The notes beneath the pieces are model-generated. The model was not told where the DNA came from, made no database searches, and saw only the letters and a list, made by a program, of their open reading frames with translations. A stretch of DNA of 48,945 bases, taken from positions 1-48,945 of the forward strand of contig CALRGY010000006.1 of the NCBI GenBank assembly GCA_943358395.1, read 5' to 3'. Shown piece by piece: positions 7,490-16,115 of the stretch (its first letter is position 1; the number at the start of each line of letters is the position of its first letter). The stretch comes from Candidatus Uhrbacteria bacterium. GTDB taxonomy: Bacteria > Patescibacteriota > Patescibacteriia > UBA9934. A program made the position numbers and the translations under genes.

Positions 7490-8500
7490 TTAGCGAATAA
7501 ACATTGCGTCGCCAAAGGAGAAGAATCGATAGTCTTTCATGATCGCTTCAGCGTATGCTGCAAGGATGTTCTCACGCCCCGCAAATGCAGAAACGAGCAT
7601 CAATAACGTCGATTGCGGAAGATGAAAATTCGTAATCAGAGCATCGACAACCTGAAAATGAAACCCTGGAGTAATGAAAATATTCAATTCCCCTGAAAAG
7701 TATGCAAGCCGGTCAAGGGTCGCGTGCACGCCCTCGAGCACACGAACAGTAGTGGTTCCAACCGCAATGATTCGCCGATGCTCCAGCTTTGCTGATGCAA
7801 TCCGCTCTGCCGTTCCCGCATCGATTTCCACGAATTCCGCGTGCATAACGTGATCTTCGATGTGATCAGCCTGCACCGGACGAAACGTTCCGATGCCAAC
7901 GTGAAGAACGATGTGCTCGATCTGAATCCCCTTTTCGCGAGCTTTTTCGATCAATTCTGGTGTGAAATGTAAGCCGGCAGTCGGCGCAGCGACCGATCCG
8001 ATGGATTGCGCGTATACGGTTTGATAGCGATCAGGATTCGTCAGATCGGTAGTGACGTACGGCGGGGTTGGGACGGAGCCGTGCAAATCGCAAAAGGCGA
8101 AGATTTCTGCCGCAGGCTGACCGGTTTTGAGGGTAATAATACCATCGTCGGTTTTTGCGGAAACAGCCCAGCGAGCAGTCTCTACAATCAATTCCGATCC
8201 AATATGCAGCTTACGACTCCCCCGAATCAGGGCATCGATTTCTCCGTCACGTACTTTCAATACAAACACTTCGAACCCTTCAATGTGAAGCCGAGCCTTA
8301 AACACTTTAGACACGTTAAACACCAAAACATCTCCCGCCTGCAGTTCATCAAGAATGCTCGAGAATCGATTGTGATGATGCATTTCTCCAGATACCCGAT
8401 CGAGCACCAATACTTTCGATGCATCTCGTGGCTCGATGGGTGTTTGAGCAATGAGCCGCTCTGGCAGGCTGTATGAAAAATCTGAAACGGGCGTTGGCAT
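7490..8500 (-). CDS. queA: S-adenosylmethionine:tRNA ribosyltransferase-isomerase QueA
   Basis: Transfers and isomerises the ribosyl part of SAM onto preQ1 in the anticodon loop of tRNA, giving epoxyqueuosine. The 336-aa length is standard. Motifs: SYSLPERLIAQTP at the N-terminus, VAAPTAGLHF in the middle, HVGIGTFRPV and the C-terminal TNFHLPQSTLLMLVSAFAG. The usual LVFNDTRV segment reads LVFNVSKV, a noticeable change. The promoter is TTGTCA, 17 nt, TACACT, and the -10 box ends 8 nt before the ATG, so the transcript should be leaderless. It is divergent from rpmE, and their -35 boxes overlap. No other queuosine genes are in the window. Confidence 0.95.
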   Translation of the reverse strand: MPTPVSDFSYSLPERLIAQTPIEPRDASKVLVLDRVSGEMHHHNRFSSILDELQAGDVLVFNVSKVFKARLHIEGFEVFVLKVRDGEIDALIRGSRKLHIGSELIVETARWAVSAKTDDGIITLKTGQPAAEIFAFCDLHGSVPTPPYVTTDLTNPDRYQTVYAQSIGSVAAPTAGLHFTPELIEKAREKGIQIEHIVLHVGIGTFRPVQADHIEDHVMHAEFVEIDAGTAERIASAKLEHRRIIAVGTTTVRVLEGVHATLDRLAYFSGELNIFITPGFHFQVVDALITNFHLPQSTLLMLVSAFAGRENILAAYAEAIMKDYRFFSFGDAMFIR

Positions 8501-8508
8501 ACCGCGGC

Positions 8509-8537
8509 AGTGTAACGTTTTGGCTAACCTTTGACAA
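8509..8537 (-). promoter_or_regulatory. queA promoter
   Basis: The -35 box TTGTCA is at 8532-8537, followed by a 17-nt spacer and the -10 box TACACT at 8509-8514. The ATG of queA begins 8 nt beyond the -10 box, so transcription should start at or next to the A of the ATG. Confidence 0.8.
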
Positions 8538-8559
8538 AAAGCCCTTCAAACGATACTAT
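8531..8559 (+). promoter_or_regulatory. rpmE promoter, overlapping the queA promoter
   Basis: Consensus -35 TTGACA at 8531-8536, 17-nt spacer, -10 TACTAT at 8554-8559. The -35 hexamer shares five bases with the -35 of queA on the other strand, so RNA polymerase cannot occupy both at once. A second -10-like CATAAT at 8592-8597, 7 nt before the rpmE ATG, could give a leaderless form. Confidence 0.75.
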
Positions 8560-8604
8560 TTTTCCACTTAATCGGCTGTATACAAAGCAGTCATAATTCC
8601 CACT

Positions 8605-8916
8605 ATGAAAGCGGAAATTCACCCAAAATACTTCGCATCGACCATGACCTGTGCCTGTGGTGCGACGTATAAAACAGGTTCCACATTGGAAAAAATCGAC
8701 ATCGAATTGTGCAGTGCATGCCACCCATTCTTTACGGGTAAGCAAAAGATTCTCGATACGGCTCGCCGCGTTGAAAAGTTTACCGGCAAAGCAGAAAAGA
8801 AATCTGCAACGGTTAAAACCGCAAAAGACAAGGCGGCAGAACGGGCAGCGCGTGCTCAAACCAAGGCTGCAAAAAAGGCAAATAGCGATACGTCTATCAA
8901 ATCCGTTTCCCGTTAG
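8605..8916 (+). CDS. rpmE: 50S ribosomal protein L31
   Basis: A large-subunit ribosomal protein. The first 70 residues match L31: [10 protein letters not shown], a zinc-ribbon pair TCACG (about 15-19) and [12 protein letters not shown] (37-48), then DTARRVEKF. The protein is 103 aa against the usual 66-90 because of a Lys/Ala-rich C-terminal tail likely to contact rRNA. The first zinc pair is C-x-C rather than C-x2-C by my reading. It starts a unit upstream of prfA-prmC, separated from it by a hairpin. Confidence 0.93.
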   Translation: MKAEIHPKYFASTMTCACGATYKTGSTLEKIDIELCSACHPFFTGKQKILDTARRVEKFTGKAEKKSATVKTAKDKAAERAARAQTKAAKKANSDTSIKSVSR

Positions 8917-8926
8917 GTTTTACCGC

Positions 8927-8957
8927 AAAACACTTCGTCGCAAGGCGGAGTGTTTTC
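8927..8957 (+). terminator. hairpin between rpmE and prfA
   Basis: AAAACACTTCG pairs with CGGAGTGTTTT (one G-T pair) across a 9-nt loop, with a TTTT on the plus side. It lies 11 nt past the rpmE stop and likely terminates or attenuates rpmE transcripts; the prfA -10 box follows directly. Confidence 0.7.
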
Positions 8958-8970
8958 GTTTATACTGGAA

Positions 8971-10086
8971 ATGTCCTCATCAATACCTATGGCAATGGAA
9001 TTCGCAAAAGTCATCGCAGAAAAACGCGCAGAAAAAGAAGTGATCGAGGCAGACCTCATGCGAGCCTCTACCCTTGGGAATTCCAAGCAGCTCCGTGAGA
9101 TCAATGCGAAATATCAACAGATCACGCGAATCCTCGACATTGCCACTACGTACGAAATTGCGGCGCGCAACCTCGCGGAAGCGCAGGCAACCGCACATGA
9201 TTCCGATCCAGAGATCCGCGACATGGCAGAACAAGAAATTGCCGCACTGCTCCCAACCATGCCAAAACTTGAGCTCGATCTTGAGCTTGCACTTATTCCT
9301 GCAGACCCGATTGACGGGCACGATGCCATTGTGGAAATTCGTGCCGGCACTGGTGGCGACGAAGCCGCACTGTTTGCCGCAGATTTATACCGCATGTACA
9401 CCCGGTTTACAGAACGCAACGGATGGAAGGCGCTTATTATTTCCCAAAGTCAAAATGATCTGGGCGGCTTCCGCGAAATCGTGGTTGAAATTCATGGCGA
9501 CGGCGCATACGGAACCATGAAGCTTGAAAGTGGAGTTCATCGGGTTCAGCGGGTGCCGAGTACAGAGAAAGCGGGGCGCATTCACACGTCTACTGCCACC
9601 GTTGCCGTGCTTCCAAAAATTGAACAGGAAGAATTCGACATCAATCCCAAAGACCTCACCATCGAAGCAACCACATCCCAGGGCGCTGGCGGACAAAGCG
9701 TAAACACCACATACAGCGCTGTGCGCATGGTGCATATTCCCACAGGAATCAGCGTGTATTGCCAAGACGAACGCTCATTTAGTCAGAATAAAGAGCGCGC
9801 CATGGGCGTGATGCGTTCCCGCGTGTTCACATTCGAAGCAGAAAAGAAACGCGCCGCACTCGATGCAGAACGCCGAAGCCAGATTGGCGGCGCGGAACGT
9901 TCAGAAAAGATTCGCACGTATAATTTCCCTCAAGATCGTATTACCGATCATCGTGTAAAGCAGTCTTGGCACGGCATTCCAAGCATTCTGGACGGAAACA
10001 TCACCGATATTCTCACCACACTCAAAATGGCAGCACGCAGTGCAAAATTCGGCGAACTCACCAGCAGCGATGATGACGATGAATAA
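8971..10086 (+). CDS. prfA: peptide chain release factor 1
   Basis: Recognises UAA and UAG and triggers peptide release. The protein is 371 aa from this start (a GTG 21 nt upstream is in frame). The RF1 codon-recognition tripeptide position reads PST in [17 protein letters not shown], and the catalytic GGQ motif is in [22 protein letters not shown] box ends only 4 nt before the ATG, suggesting a leaderless message. It is directly followed by prmC, whose product methylates the GGQ glutamine, a classical pairing. RF1 reading UAG is relevant here because repeat A supplies many TAG stops. Confidence 0.96.
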   Translation: MSSSIPMAMEFAKVIAEKRAEKEVIEADLMRASTLGNSKQLREINAKYQQITRILDIATTYEIAARNLAEAQATAHDSDPEIRDMAEQEIAALLPTMPKLELDLELALIPADPIDGHDAIVEIRAGTGGDEAALFAADLYRMYTRFTERNGWKALIISQSQNDLGGFREIVVEIHGDGAYGTMKLESGVHRVQRVPSTEKAGRIHTSTATVAVLPKIEQEEFDINPKDLTIEATTSQGAGGQSVNTTYSAVRMVHIPTGISVYCQDERSFSQNKERAMGVMRSRVFTFEAEKKRAALDAERRSQIGGAERSEKIRTYNFPQDRITDHRVKQSWHGIPSILDGNITDILTTLKMAARSAKFGELTSSDDDDE

Positions 10087-10089
10087 GGT

Positions 10090-11004
10090 ATGGACGGCGG
10101 CATGACAATCTTCGACATTCTCACGTGGGCAGGCGATGTCCTCAAGGCTGCCGACGCTACTCGCACCGTACAGCAGAACCCACGGCTTGATGCACAAGTC
10201 CTTTTATCGTACGTGCTTCAGGTGAATAGTGCATACCTTTTCACCCACGGCGATGAACCAATTGCGCCCAACGTCACCGAAACATACCAACGCCTCATTG
10301 CCCGCCGTGCTCGTCACGAACCCGTTGCCTACCTTACCCAAACCAAAGCATTCTTCGGACGTGATTTCTTTGTGAATTCGCATGTGCTCATTCCTCGACC
10401 AGACACCGAGGTACTCGTCGAAGCCGCACTCGGCGTGATCGATTCCCAATCCACGATTATCGACATCGGTACTGGCAGTGGCGCCATTGCAATCTCGCTT
10501 GCATGCGAAACGCATCGCCCAACATTCGCTATCGAGATCGATCGCGACGCAAAAGCCATTGCCGAGCACAATGCGCGAGTGCTTGATGCAAACGTCACGG
10601 TTCTTGAGGGATCACTGTTTACGCCGTTCATCAACCAAAACCGTACGATAAACGACCTGACCCCTTCCCTAACTCACCTCGTCATCACCGCAAATCTCCC
10701 CTATCTCACCCCATGGCAATGGAATGATCTTGATCCAGATGTAAAAAACTATGAACCGAAACTCGCGCTTGTTGGGGGCGCCGACGGCTTAGCGTTGTAC
10801 GACGAGCTCTGTACCCAACTCCGAACGTATCTTCACGAAGCCTCACGCAAAGGCAAACGCATCACCATGGATCTCTTTATCGAAATCGACGTCACGCAAC
10901 GTCACACTGCACCATCGCTCCTCAGAACCCATTTTCCCGAAGCAATCATCAACGTCATCGCGGATATGAATCATCGAGAACGGGTTGTTCATCTCAAGGT
11001 GTAA
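10090..11004 (+). CDS. prmC: peptide chain release factor N(5)-glutamine methyltransferase
   Basis: Methylates the glutamine of the GGQ motif in release factors, using SAM. The 304-aa protein has an N-terminal helical domain, IPRPDTE (about 98-104), the SAM loop DIGTGSGAIAISLA, and the active-site motif, which reads NLPYL here instead of the family NPPY. The start at 10090 follows prfA by 3 nt; an in-frame ATG at 10102 is also possible. Co-transcribed with prfA. Confidence 0.93.
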   Translation: MDGGMTIFDILTWAGDVLKAADATRTVQQNPRLDAQVLLSYVLQVNSAYLFTHGDEPIAPNVTETYQRLIARRARHEPVAYLTQTKAFFGRDFFVNSHVLIPRPDTEVLVEAALGVIDSQSTIIDIGTGSGAIAISLACETHRPTFAIEIDRDAKAIAEHNARVLDANVTVLEGSLFTPFINQNRTINDLTPSLTHLVITANLPYLTPWQWNDLDPDVKNYEPKLALVGGADGLALYDELCTQLRTYLHEASRKGKRITMDLFIEIDVTQRHTAPSLLRTHFPEAIINVIADMNHRERVVHLKV

Positions 11005-11030
11005 ACGCCATCTTCGATGCACCGTCACCA

Positions 11031-12083
11031 TTACAGACCGTACATCTGCTCGATAACAACATTTCCCAAATCGTCCGTGACTTCAATCCATGTTTTTCCA
11101 GCATTCATCACCATCTCGTTTCCCTCATTATCGTAGAAACGCATCCGATCACGTACTGAAGATTTTTTCCAGGTTCCTCCCAAATCATTTCCGTGTCCAT
11201 TCTGGAAAATTTTCATTCGCCCTTCCCCAAGGGTACGTATGGTTCGTCTGCCTTTATCATCACCAGGAATAGTCCCAACATCTGTTTCTATGATGACGAC
11301 ATTGTTTGCGGTATAGGTCTTTCCGCCCTGCGATCGATCATACACGTTCGTTGTCGGATCATACGTCCATTGAACGTCGTATCCCTTTCGCCAAGAAAGC
11401 GTTATAACCGTGTGCACGGATGTTTCCGAAACTCCGTCGGTAAATATCCAAGAATCGTACGTGGGAGCTGCGGCATGATACTTTTTATCGATTTCTCTCA
11501 TCGACTGCTTCAAATCATCCATGGTGGTGTACACGTTATGCGGCGCATATCGCGTGAGTTCATCGCGATAATAATATTCGCTCTGAAAGAATTGATCGAG
11601 GTCGAATACGCCACGGCCCGTGATCATCCGCAACGCCTCTGGCGAACCACCGACGTGCGCGTAAATTCCATCAAACTCCGCATTCCAATCCAAATAATAC
11701 GAACGCGCAGAACGAACAGGGCCAATCTTCTGAACATCCTGCTCCGAGGAAAAGAATGCGAGGAATCTGGGAATATCGCCCTCAACGGGTGCTTCGATGA
11801 CGAGAAACGCCTCATCGATTCCCGACAATGGCCAGGCGTCGGCAGAGTTCTCGATCATCACGCCGAACACGTGAGGCAACACTGCAAGCGGAGCATCAAG
11901 AAGAGCGCCGGTTAATGGATGCCTGGGAAGAACCGTGATTATTGCAGGAGCATCCGACGACTGCGGCACACGATACTGGTTTTGCTGCACATATCGCAAC
12001 GCCGATACTCCACTGACGATGATGAGTGCCCCAACGAACACCAGCCATGCTAACGACCGCGACGGTAATCCTTTTTTTCCCAT
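11031..12083 (-). CDS. DUF3048 domain-containing membrane-anchored protein
   Basis: 350 aa. Residues about 10-30 form one membrane anchor or uncleaved signal, followed by an extracytoplasmic part. The body matches the DUF3048 (YerB-like) pattern: HPLTGALLD, a VMIENSADAWPLSG segment, EGDIPRFLAFFSS and IGPVRSARSYYLDW, then HVGGSPEA. The biochemical role of the family is unknown. An extended -10 box TGATATACT ends 10 nt before the ATG and overlaps the T run of the rplY terminator upstream. It converges on prmC with a 26-nt gap and no obvious terminator. Confidence 0.85.
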   Translation of the reverse strand: MGKKGLPSRSLAWLVFVGALIIVSGVSALRYVQQNQYRVPQSSDAPAIITVLPRHPLTGALLDAPLAVLPHVFGVMIENSADAWPLSGIDEAFLVIEAPVEGDIPRFLAFFSSEQDVQKIGPVRSARSYYLDWNAEFDGIYAHVGGSPEALRMITGRGVFDLDQFFQSEYYYRDELTRYAPHNVYTTMDDLKQSMREIDKKYHAAAPTYDSWIFTDGVSETSVHTVITLSWRKGYDVQWTYDPTTNVYDRSQGGKTYTANNVVIIETDVGTIPGDDKGRRTIRTLGEGRMKIFQNGHGNDLGGTWKKSSVRDRMRFYDNEGNEMVMNAGKTWIEVTDDLGNVVIEQMYGL

Positions 12084-12093
12084 AGAAGTTCCC

Positions 12094-12102
12094 AGTATAT
12101 CA
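12094..12102 (-). promoter_or_regulatory. extended -10 promoter of the DUF3048 gene
   Basis: TGATATACT on the minus strand, with the hexamer ending 10 nt before the ATG at 12083. It is embedded in the T tract of the preceding terminator. Confidence 0.55.
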
Positions 12103-12104
12103 AA

Positions 12105-12136
12105 AACGCCACGTCGCTTCTGAGCGACGTGGCGTT
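12105..12136 (-). terminator. rho-independent terminator after rplY
   Basis: A 13-bp perfect stem AACGCCACGTCGC with a 6-nt loop, followed on the minus strand by TTTTT. It lies 9 nt past the rplY stop. Confidence 0.92.
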
Positions 12137-12144
12137 GAATGATC

Positions 12145-12837
12145 TTATTTCTTGTCCTTTGCTCCCTTTGCTTTTTCAGCCTCTGCAGCTTCCTCAGGAG
12201 TAACCTTCTTTTCCTTCAGCACTTCCACCTTTGAAACGTCTGCATCTACCATTTCGTTCAACGATGCTATTTCTTCCTCAGAACGTGGCGGCTGTACGGA
12301 CGCTACGGCAACGTCTGATGAGGTAAGAATTTCTACACCTTCTGGGGCAACAATGTCCGAAACACGGATCACGTCGTCAAATGTCGCAAGCCGTGTAACA
12401 TCGATGGTGATTTCATGCACCAACGCATTTGGCAAGGAAAGCACCTCAACTTCCTCCAAAGACTGCAACAATGTTCCACCAAGCTCTTTGACGGCTGGAG
12501 CAACACCGGAAAGTACCAATGGAATCTTCGCTTCAATCTTGCGATTTGGGTCAACGGCACGGAAGTCGATGTGGGTAACGAAATCGTTCAGTGCATTTCG
12601 CTGCACCTCACCAATCAACACCTGAAACGTCTTCTCGCCGACCTTCAAGTCAACAACGGTGCTCGAACCTGCAGCTGCAAGCACTTTCAAGAAGGCATTA
12701 CGGTCTACTTGAATATTCGTTGGCTCGGTTCCGAAGCCGTACACCACTGCAGGAACAGTACCCTCTGCACGAAGTGCTTCAGTTGCACGGCCGGTCAGCT
12801 CACGAACGGTGGCATTCATTGTTGCGTGGTTCTGCAT
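12145..12837 (-). CDS. rplY: 50S ribosomal protein L25, long (CTC/TL5) form
   Basis: Binds 5S rRNA in the large subunit. About 230 aa: an N-terminal L25 domain (RELTGRATEALRAEGTVPAVVYG, about 9-31) and a C-terminal beta domain (LPNALVHEITIDVT), as in Thermus TL5 and the Bacillus stress protein CTC, plus an Ala/Lys/Glu-rich tail. The start is ambiguous: 12837 is chosen because a -35 TTGACC at 12872-12877 and a weak -10 near 12849 place the transcription start just before it; in-frame starts at 12855/12858 and an ATG six codons downstream also exist. Confidence 0.92.
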   Translation of the reverse strand: MQNHATMNATVRELTGRATEALRAEGTVPAVVYGFGTEPTNIQVDRNAFLKVLAAAGSSTVVDLKVGEKTFQVLIGEVQRNALNDFVTHIDFRAVDPNRKIEAKIPLVLSGVAPAVKELGGTLLQSLEEVEVLSLPNALVHEITIDVTRLATFDDVIRVSDIVAPEGVEILTSSDVAVASVQPPRSEEEIASLNEMVDADVSKVEVLKEKKVTPEEAAEAEKAKGAKDKK

Positions 12838-12894
12838 AGATAGCGCATATTTCATCAAATTTGAATGATTTGGTCAACCTCGCCGTACACAATA

Positions 12895-13191
12895 CTACGT
12901 TCTCATCGATTTCAGAATGCTGTGCGCAACAAGAACGTCGTCCAACGACAAGCGTTTACGAGACATAAAGCGCACAGCGTCCTGCGCATCACAGTCGGTA
13001 AAAAGCCCTACGCAAGCAATATGCTGTTCAAAACGCTCAATGGTATAAAACATTGCCCGAAAGCACTGTTGGCAGGTGGCATGAAGCACCTCCCGTCCTT
13101 CACTCCGTTTGAGGGTACGCAAACGCTCCCCATCATACGCCGTCGAGCAAAAAGGACATTTCGTGACCGGATCGAGAAGTGCGTACTGCAT
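12895..13191 (-). CDS. small protein with two CxxC pairs, probable zinc ribbon
   Basis: 98 aa. CPFC at 12-15 and CQQC at 40-43 probably bind one zinc ion. The C-terminal half (DAQDAVRFMSRKRLSLDDVL) looks helical. I do not recognise a named family. The start lies 5 nt after a half copy of repeat A whose TAG is the stop of rodA upstream, so the two genes are separated only by that 17-mer. Its role is unknown; co-transcription with rodA and rplY is likely. Confidence 0.75.
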   Translation of the reverse strand: MQYALLDPVTKCPFCSTAYDGERLRTLKRSEGREVLHATCQQCFRAMFYTIERFEQHIACVGLFTDCDAQDAVRFMSRKRLSLDDVLVAHSILKSMRT

Positions 13192-13196
13192 AGTCT

Positions 13197-13213
13197 AAAA
13201 TGAGGAAGTCCTA
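13197..13213. repeat. half copy of repeat family A between rodA and the zinc-ribbon gene
   Basis: On the minus strand TAGGACTTCCTCATTTT, identical to the end of the full palindromes. Its TAG is the rodA stop codon, and the next ATG begins only a few bases beyond its end. Confidence 0.75.
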
Positions 13214-14305
13214 CTGATCGCCGGGGCGGAGGCGGACGGCAACGGATTGCACTACTCCGATCAATATCAACGACAACAATAGCGCACTTCCCCCATAGCT
13301 CACAAAGGGGAATGCAATTCCCGTGGCCGGCATGAGGGAAATATTCGCCCCGACGTGAATAGCAATTTCAATAAAAATCACTGAAAATGCACCAATACAG
13401 AGGTATGCGCCAAACGTATCGTGCGCCATACGGCCAATACGAATCATGCGCCACAACACCACAGCGCACGCAGCAAATAGGAGCAGAGCACCAACAAACC
13501 CTAATTCTTCCGCAATCACCGCAAACACAAAGTCTGTCTGACTTTCTGGCAAAAATCGTAACTGGCTTTGGCTCCCATCCCCCAGTCCCCTTCCCAAAAT
13601 ACCACCGGAACCAATAGCAATTTGCGCCTGAATCACGTTATACCCTGTTCCCAACGGGTCGCGAGAAGGGTCGAAAAATGTCATCACTCGATCTTTTTGA
13701 TACGGCTGAAACACCAAAAGCCAACCCATCACCACCACAAGTGCTGCTACAGATGCCAAAGCTGCAATTTGTACCGGCCGAATTCCTGCAAACAACACCA
13801 TCACTGCCCAAATACCAATAAACAGTACCGCTCCCCCCAAATCTGGCTGCCGCATTAACAGCGCAACCGGTACCGCAACCAGCGCACCGGTGATTGCAAC
13901 ATCTCTCCATCCAAATCGACGCTTTGCTCGTTCGCTCAAATATGCTGCCAATGCAATCATGAGCGCTACTTTCATTGGCTCAACGGGCTGAAATGCAAAG
14001 CCGCCAAGCACAAACCACCCCGTTGATCCATTCAATGTTCGCCCAAAGAGCAGCACGAATATGAGCAGAAGAATACCAATAGCGTACACGCCACGGGAAT
14101 AATGGCGAAATGCGTGATAATTCATGGTAGCAATCACCGCGCACGCCGCGCAGCCGATTCCAAGGGCGATTGCCTGTTTTTGTAAAAAAATCTCAGAACC
14201 ACGAGAAAGCTCCACTGAAAAAATTGCCGCGAACCCAAACGTAATCAAAATCGCAACCGCAATCATGAGCAATGCATCACATTTTCGTAAAAGCGAAAAA
14301 ATCAT
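13211..14305 (-). CDS. rodA: SEDS-family peptidoglycan glycosyltransferase RodA/FtsW-like
   Basis: A 364-aa integral membrane protein with about ten transmembrane segments. SEDS proteins polymerise lipid II into glycan strands for wall elongation (RodA) or division (FtsW). RodA-like motifs: DPSRDPLGTGYNVIQAQIAI, LGRGLGDGSQSQLRFLPES, TDFVFAVIAEELGFVGA, and the C-terminal LMPATGIAFPFVSYGGSALL. RodA is preferred over FtsW by these loops, with moderate certainty. A half repeat A precedes the start, and the gene follows a membrane-anchored unknown in the same direction. The stop TAG comes from another half repeat A. Confidence 0.92.
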   Translation of the reverse strand: MIFSLLRKCDALLMIAVAILITFGFAAIFSVELSRGSEIFLQKQAIALGIGCAACAVIATMNYHAFRHYSRGVYAIGILLLIFVLLFGRTLNGSTGWFVLGGFAFQPVEPMKVALMIALAAYLSERAKRRFGWRDVAITGALVAVPVALLMRQPDLGGAVLFIGIWAVMVLFAGIRPVQIAALASVAALVVVMGWLLVFQPYQKDRVMTFFDPSRDPLGTGYNVIQAQIAIGSGGILGRGLGDGSQSQLRFLPESQTDFVFAVIAEELGFVGALLLFAACAVVLWRMIRIGRMAHDTFGAYLCIGAFSVIFIEIAIHVGANISLMPATGIAFPFVSYGGSALLLSLILIGVVQSVAVRLRPGDQ

Positions 14306-14311
14306 GACGAA

Positions 14312-14327
14312 AAAATGAGGAAGTCCG
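14312..14327. repeat. half copy of repeat family A upstream of rodA
   Basis: On the minus strand CGGACTTCCTCATTTT, 6 nt before the rodA ATG. It is one base off the consensus end and lacks the TAG. Confidence 0.6.
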
Positions 14328-14332
14328 ACGGG

Positions 14333-15235
14333 CTATTCCCGGGGGTCAGCGCTCTGTGCACCCTGCGGTGCCATATACGTCAATGGATCAAAATAATTGA
14401 TCTCCGGCACAACAGTAACAGTCGCAGATGACGGCAATTCACCGTACCACCGTACCTCAACATCGCGCTTCTCCCCAGCCCCAAACGAAGAAACTGTTGC
14501 CTGGGCAATGCCAACAGTTGCACCTGCCCGCTCCAAAATAACTGTAAATTGCGGCTCCCAATAGCTATATGCCGAAGCATTCGTCACGGTAAACGCCGTG
14601 CGACCAATGGGCTGAGTCGCGAGCGTAATATCTGTGGTGTATGTGGGCGATGTGATGACAAAATTCCCGTGCTGCGCAAGCCATTCTGCACTATTCGGTG
14701 CTTCATGCCGGTTCACCCGGTGCCACACAATGTTCTCAAGCGCCACACTGAGTGCCGCTGGTCGCGCATCGGCACGCACGCCCAATGCAAGCATATATTT
14801 CTTTTCGCCAGGCATCACAAACCCCTTTTCCGTGCGCGAAATCATTCCCCCACCATGAAATGTATACGTAAACGTGGCATACCATTCTGTATTGGGGTTC
14901 TGCAGTGTTGCGTAAAGGTCGTAACTCGTTGGGGTGCCCTGAACCACTTTTGCAGCACCCACCACCAATACCTGCGCTACGCTTCCTTGTGCAACGGCAT
15001 GCATCGACACGATGTTATTTTTCACCGTTGCCGCAGCGCGCAACTCTGCAAACGAACCGGAAATAATGTACCCCACCACAGTCACCACAAAGAACACCAG
15101 CATGCCACTATTCACCACAACAGCAAGAATAATCCCGCACCGCACCACAAGCGGTCGCGCTGCTAAAAGGCGAATCCCACGCCGGTGCTCGCGCTCGATG
15201 GCTTGAAGTTCTGGGGAAAGCGCTGGGGGAATCAT
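14333..15235 (-). CDS. membrane-anchored protein of unknown function
   Basis: 300 aa. A charged N-terminal cytoplasmic segment (1-30) is followed by a hydrophobic stretch (about 34-60) that should span the membrane, and then a beta-rich outer domain of about 230 residues without recognisable catalytic motifs. I do not recognise the family. An extended -10 box TGTTATACT ends 7 nt before the ATG, so the mRNA should be leaderless. It is the first gene of the run through rodA to rplY, which suggests but does not prove a cell-envelope role. Confidence 0.75.
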   Translation of the reverse strand: MIPPALSPELQAIEREHRRGIRLLAARPLVVRCGIILAVVVNSGMLVFFVVTVVGYIISGSFAELRAAATVKNNIVSMHAVAQGSVAQVLVVGAAKVVQGTPTSYDLYATLQNPNTEWYATFTYTFHGGGMISRTEKGFVMPGEKKYMLALGVRADARPAALSVALENIVWHRVNRHEAPNSAEWLAQHGNFVITSPTYTTDITLATQPIGRTAFTVTNASAYSYWEPQFTVILERAGATVGIAQATVSSFGAGEKRDVEVRWYGELPSSATVTVVPEINYFDPLTYMAPQGAQSADPRE

Positions 15236-15242
15236 ACTGAGT

Positions 15243-15251
15243 AGTATAACA
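15243..15251 (-). promoter_or_regulatory. extended -10 promoter for the 300-aa membrane gene
   Basis: TGTTATACT on the minus strand. The hexamer ends 7 nt before the ATG, the spacing expected if transcription begins on the start codon. Confidence 0.65.
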
Positions 15252-16050
15252 GAGAGTTTTTTTGGGGGGAGAGTGAGGGGAGTCTTTGGAGGGTATCGGA
15301 GTAGAAGGCGAGAGTGATCTTTGGAATGGGTTGTGAATCAGAGGAACTGCGACCGGGAGGGGTTGCGTTTTAAAAAGGGGTGCTCTGCTAATGCAACTGA
15401 GTTGCATGTAGAGGATGGGATGATGACGGGACTTCGATGAGAATCGATTGTGGTTATCGAGAGTGATCGAGATTCTGATGGAGGCAGCGACCTTCATGTT
15501 TCATCGGTTTTTCTGCGTACAGCCGATCATGGTGATCGATTTTGAACATCAGAATCTGACCATGTACTTTTCCAAAGAGACTTCTCGCTAATGCGAATCA
15601 TTCGCAGAAAGAAACCGCTGGTCGACAGTGACGGTGAGGATCCAGAGCAGGTGATGACGTGTGCCGTCGATGATTTCTCTACTACACCACCAAAGACATC
15701 TTTCGCTGATTTCACGATCACGTCGAAGTACGGTGCGCTGTTGAAAAAGGTCGAAAATGTAGGGTGCCCTGTTAAAACGAGACCCCCTCCAACTCACCCT
15801 TCCCACTTCGCTCTTCGAGCTTCGAGGGACAGGTGGCAGGGGGAGGGTTCGCATTCGGACTTACAACCCCTTCAAAGACTCCCATCTCTCACGTCACGAA
15901 TCGTTTACTTGTCGTCTCATTCGAGGTCCTTCGCTTGTGCTCAGGATCTGGCTGCCGCCTTTCACGCCCACTCCAAGACTCACTTTTCTTCCCAATTCCC
16001 AACCCCCTCCAAAGACTCACTTCACCTTCCTTCATCCCCTCCTTAGGTTG
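15250..16050. repeat. composite inverted-repeat element C, copy 1
   Basis: This gene-free 0.8-kb stretch upstream of gyrB is closely matched by 40990-42000. The left arm has G-rich runs with repeated AGTCTTTGGA and GATCTTTGGA words; the right arm holds their complements (CTCCAAAGACTCAC), so the whole can fold back on itself. The core (about 15370-15770) is the best conserved part: TGCAACTGAGTTGCA at 15392-15406 and TGCGAATCATTCGCA at 15592-15606 are perfect 7-1-7 palindromes, and about 57 bp ending at the second are identical between copies. The right arm also holds a half family B repeat and an AGGTCCTTCG...CTCAGGATCT word. Confidence 0.8.
15591..15779 (+). other. possible small ORF inside element C copy 1
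   Basis: From the ATG inside the second palindrome, about 60 codons read MRIIRRKKPLVDSD, then FADFTITSKYGALLKKVEN. The matching frame in the other copy (from 41507) encodes a similar peptide with about 70 percent identity. However, the opposite strand is also open and conserved, and the identical DNA extends upstream of the ATG, so conservation may act on DNA or RNA rather than on this peptide. No SD. Confidence 0.3.
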
Positions 16051-16077
16051 TCCACGATCTGCTCCACATGATAAACT
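16048..16077 (+). promoter_or_regulatory. gyrB promoter
   Basis: -35 TTGTCC at 16048-16053, 18-nt spacer, extended -10 TGATAAACT with the hexamer at 16072-16077. The leader to the gyrB ATG is about 30 nt and has no SD but contains the 10-bp palindrome GGAACGTTCC. Confidence 0.6.
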
Positions 16078-16115
16078 CCGAACGAATTTAATACGGGAAC
16101 GTTCCACCCCATTCT

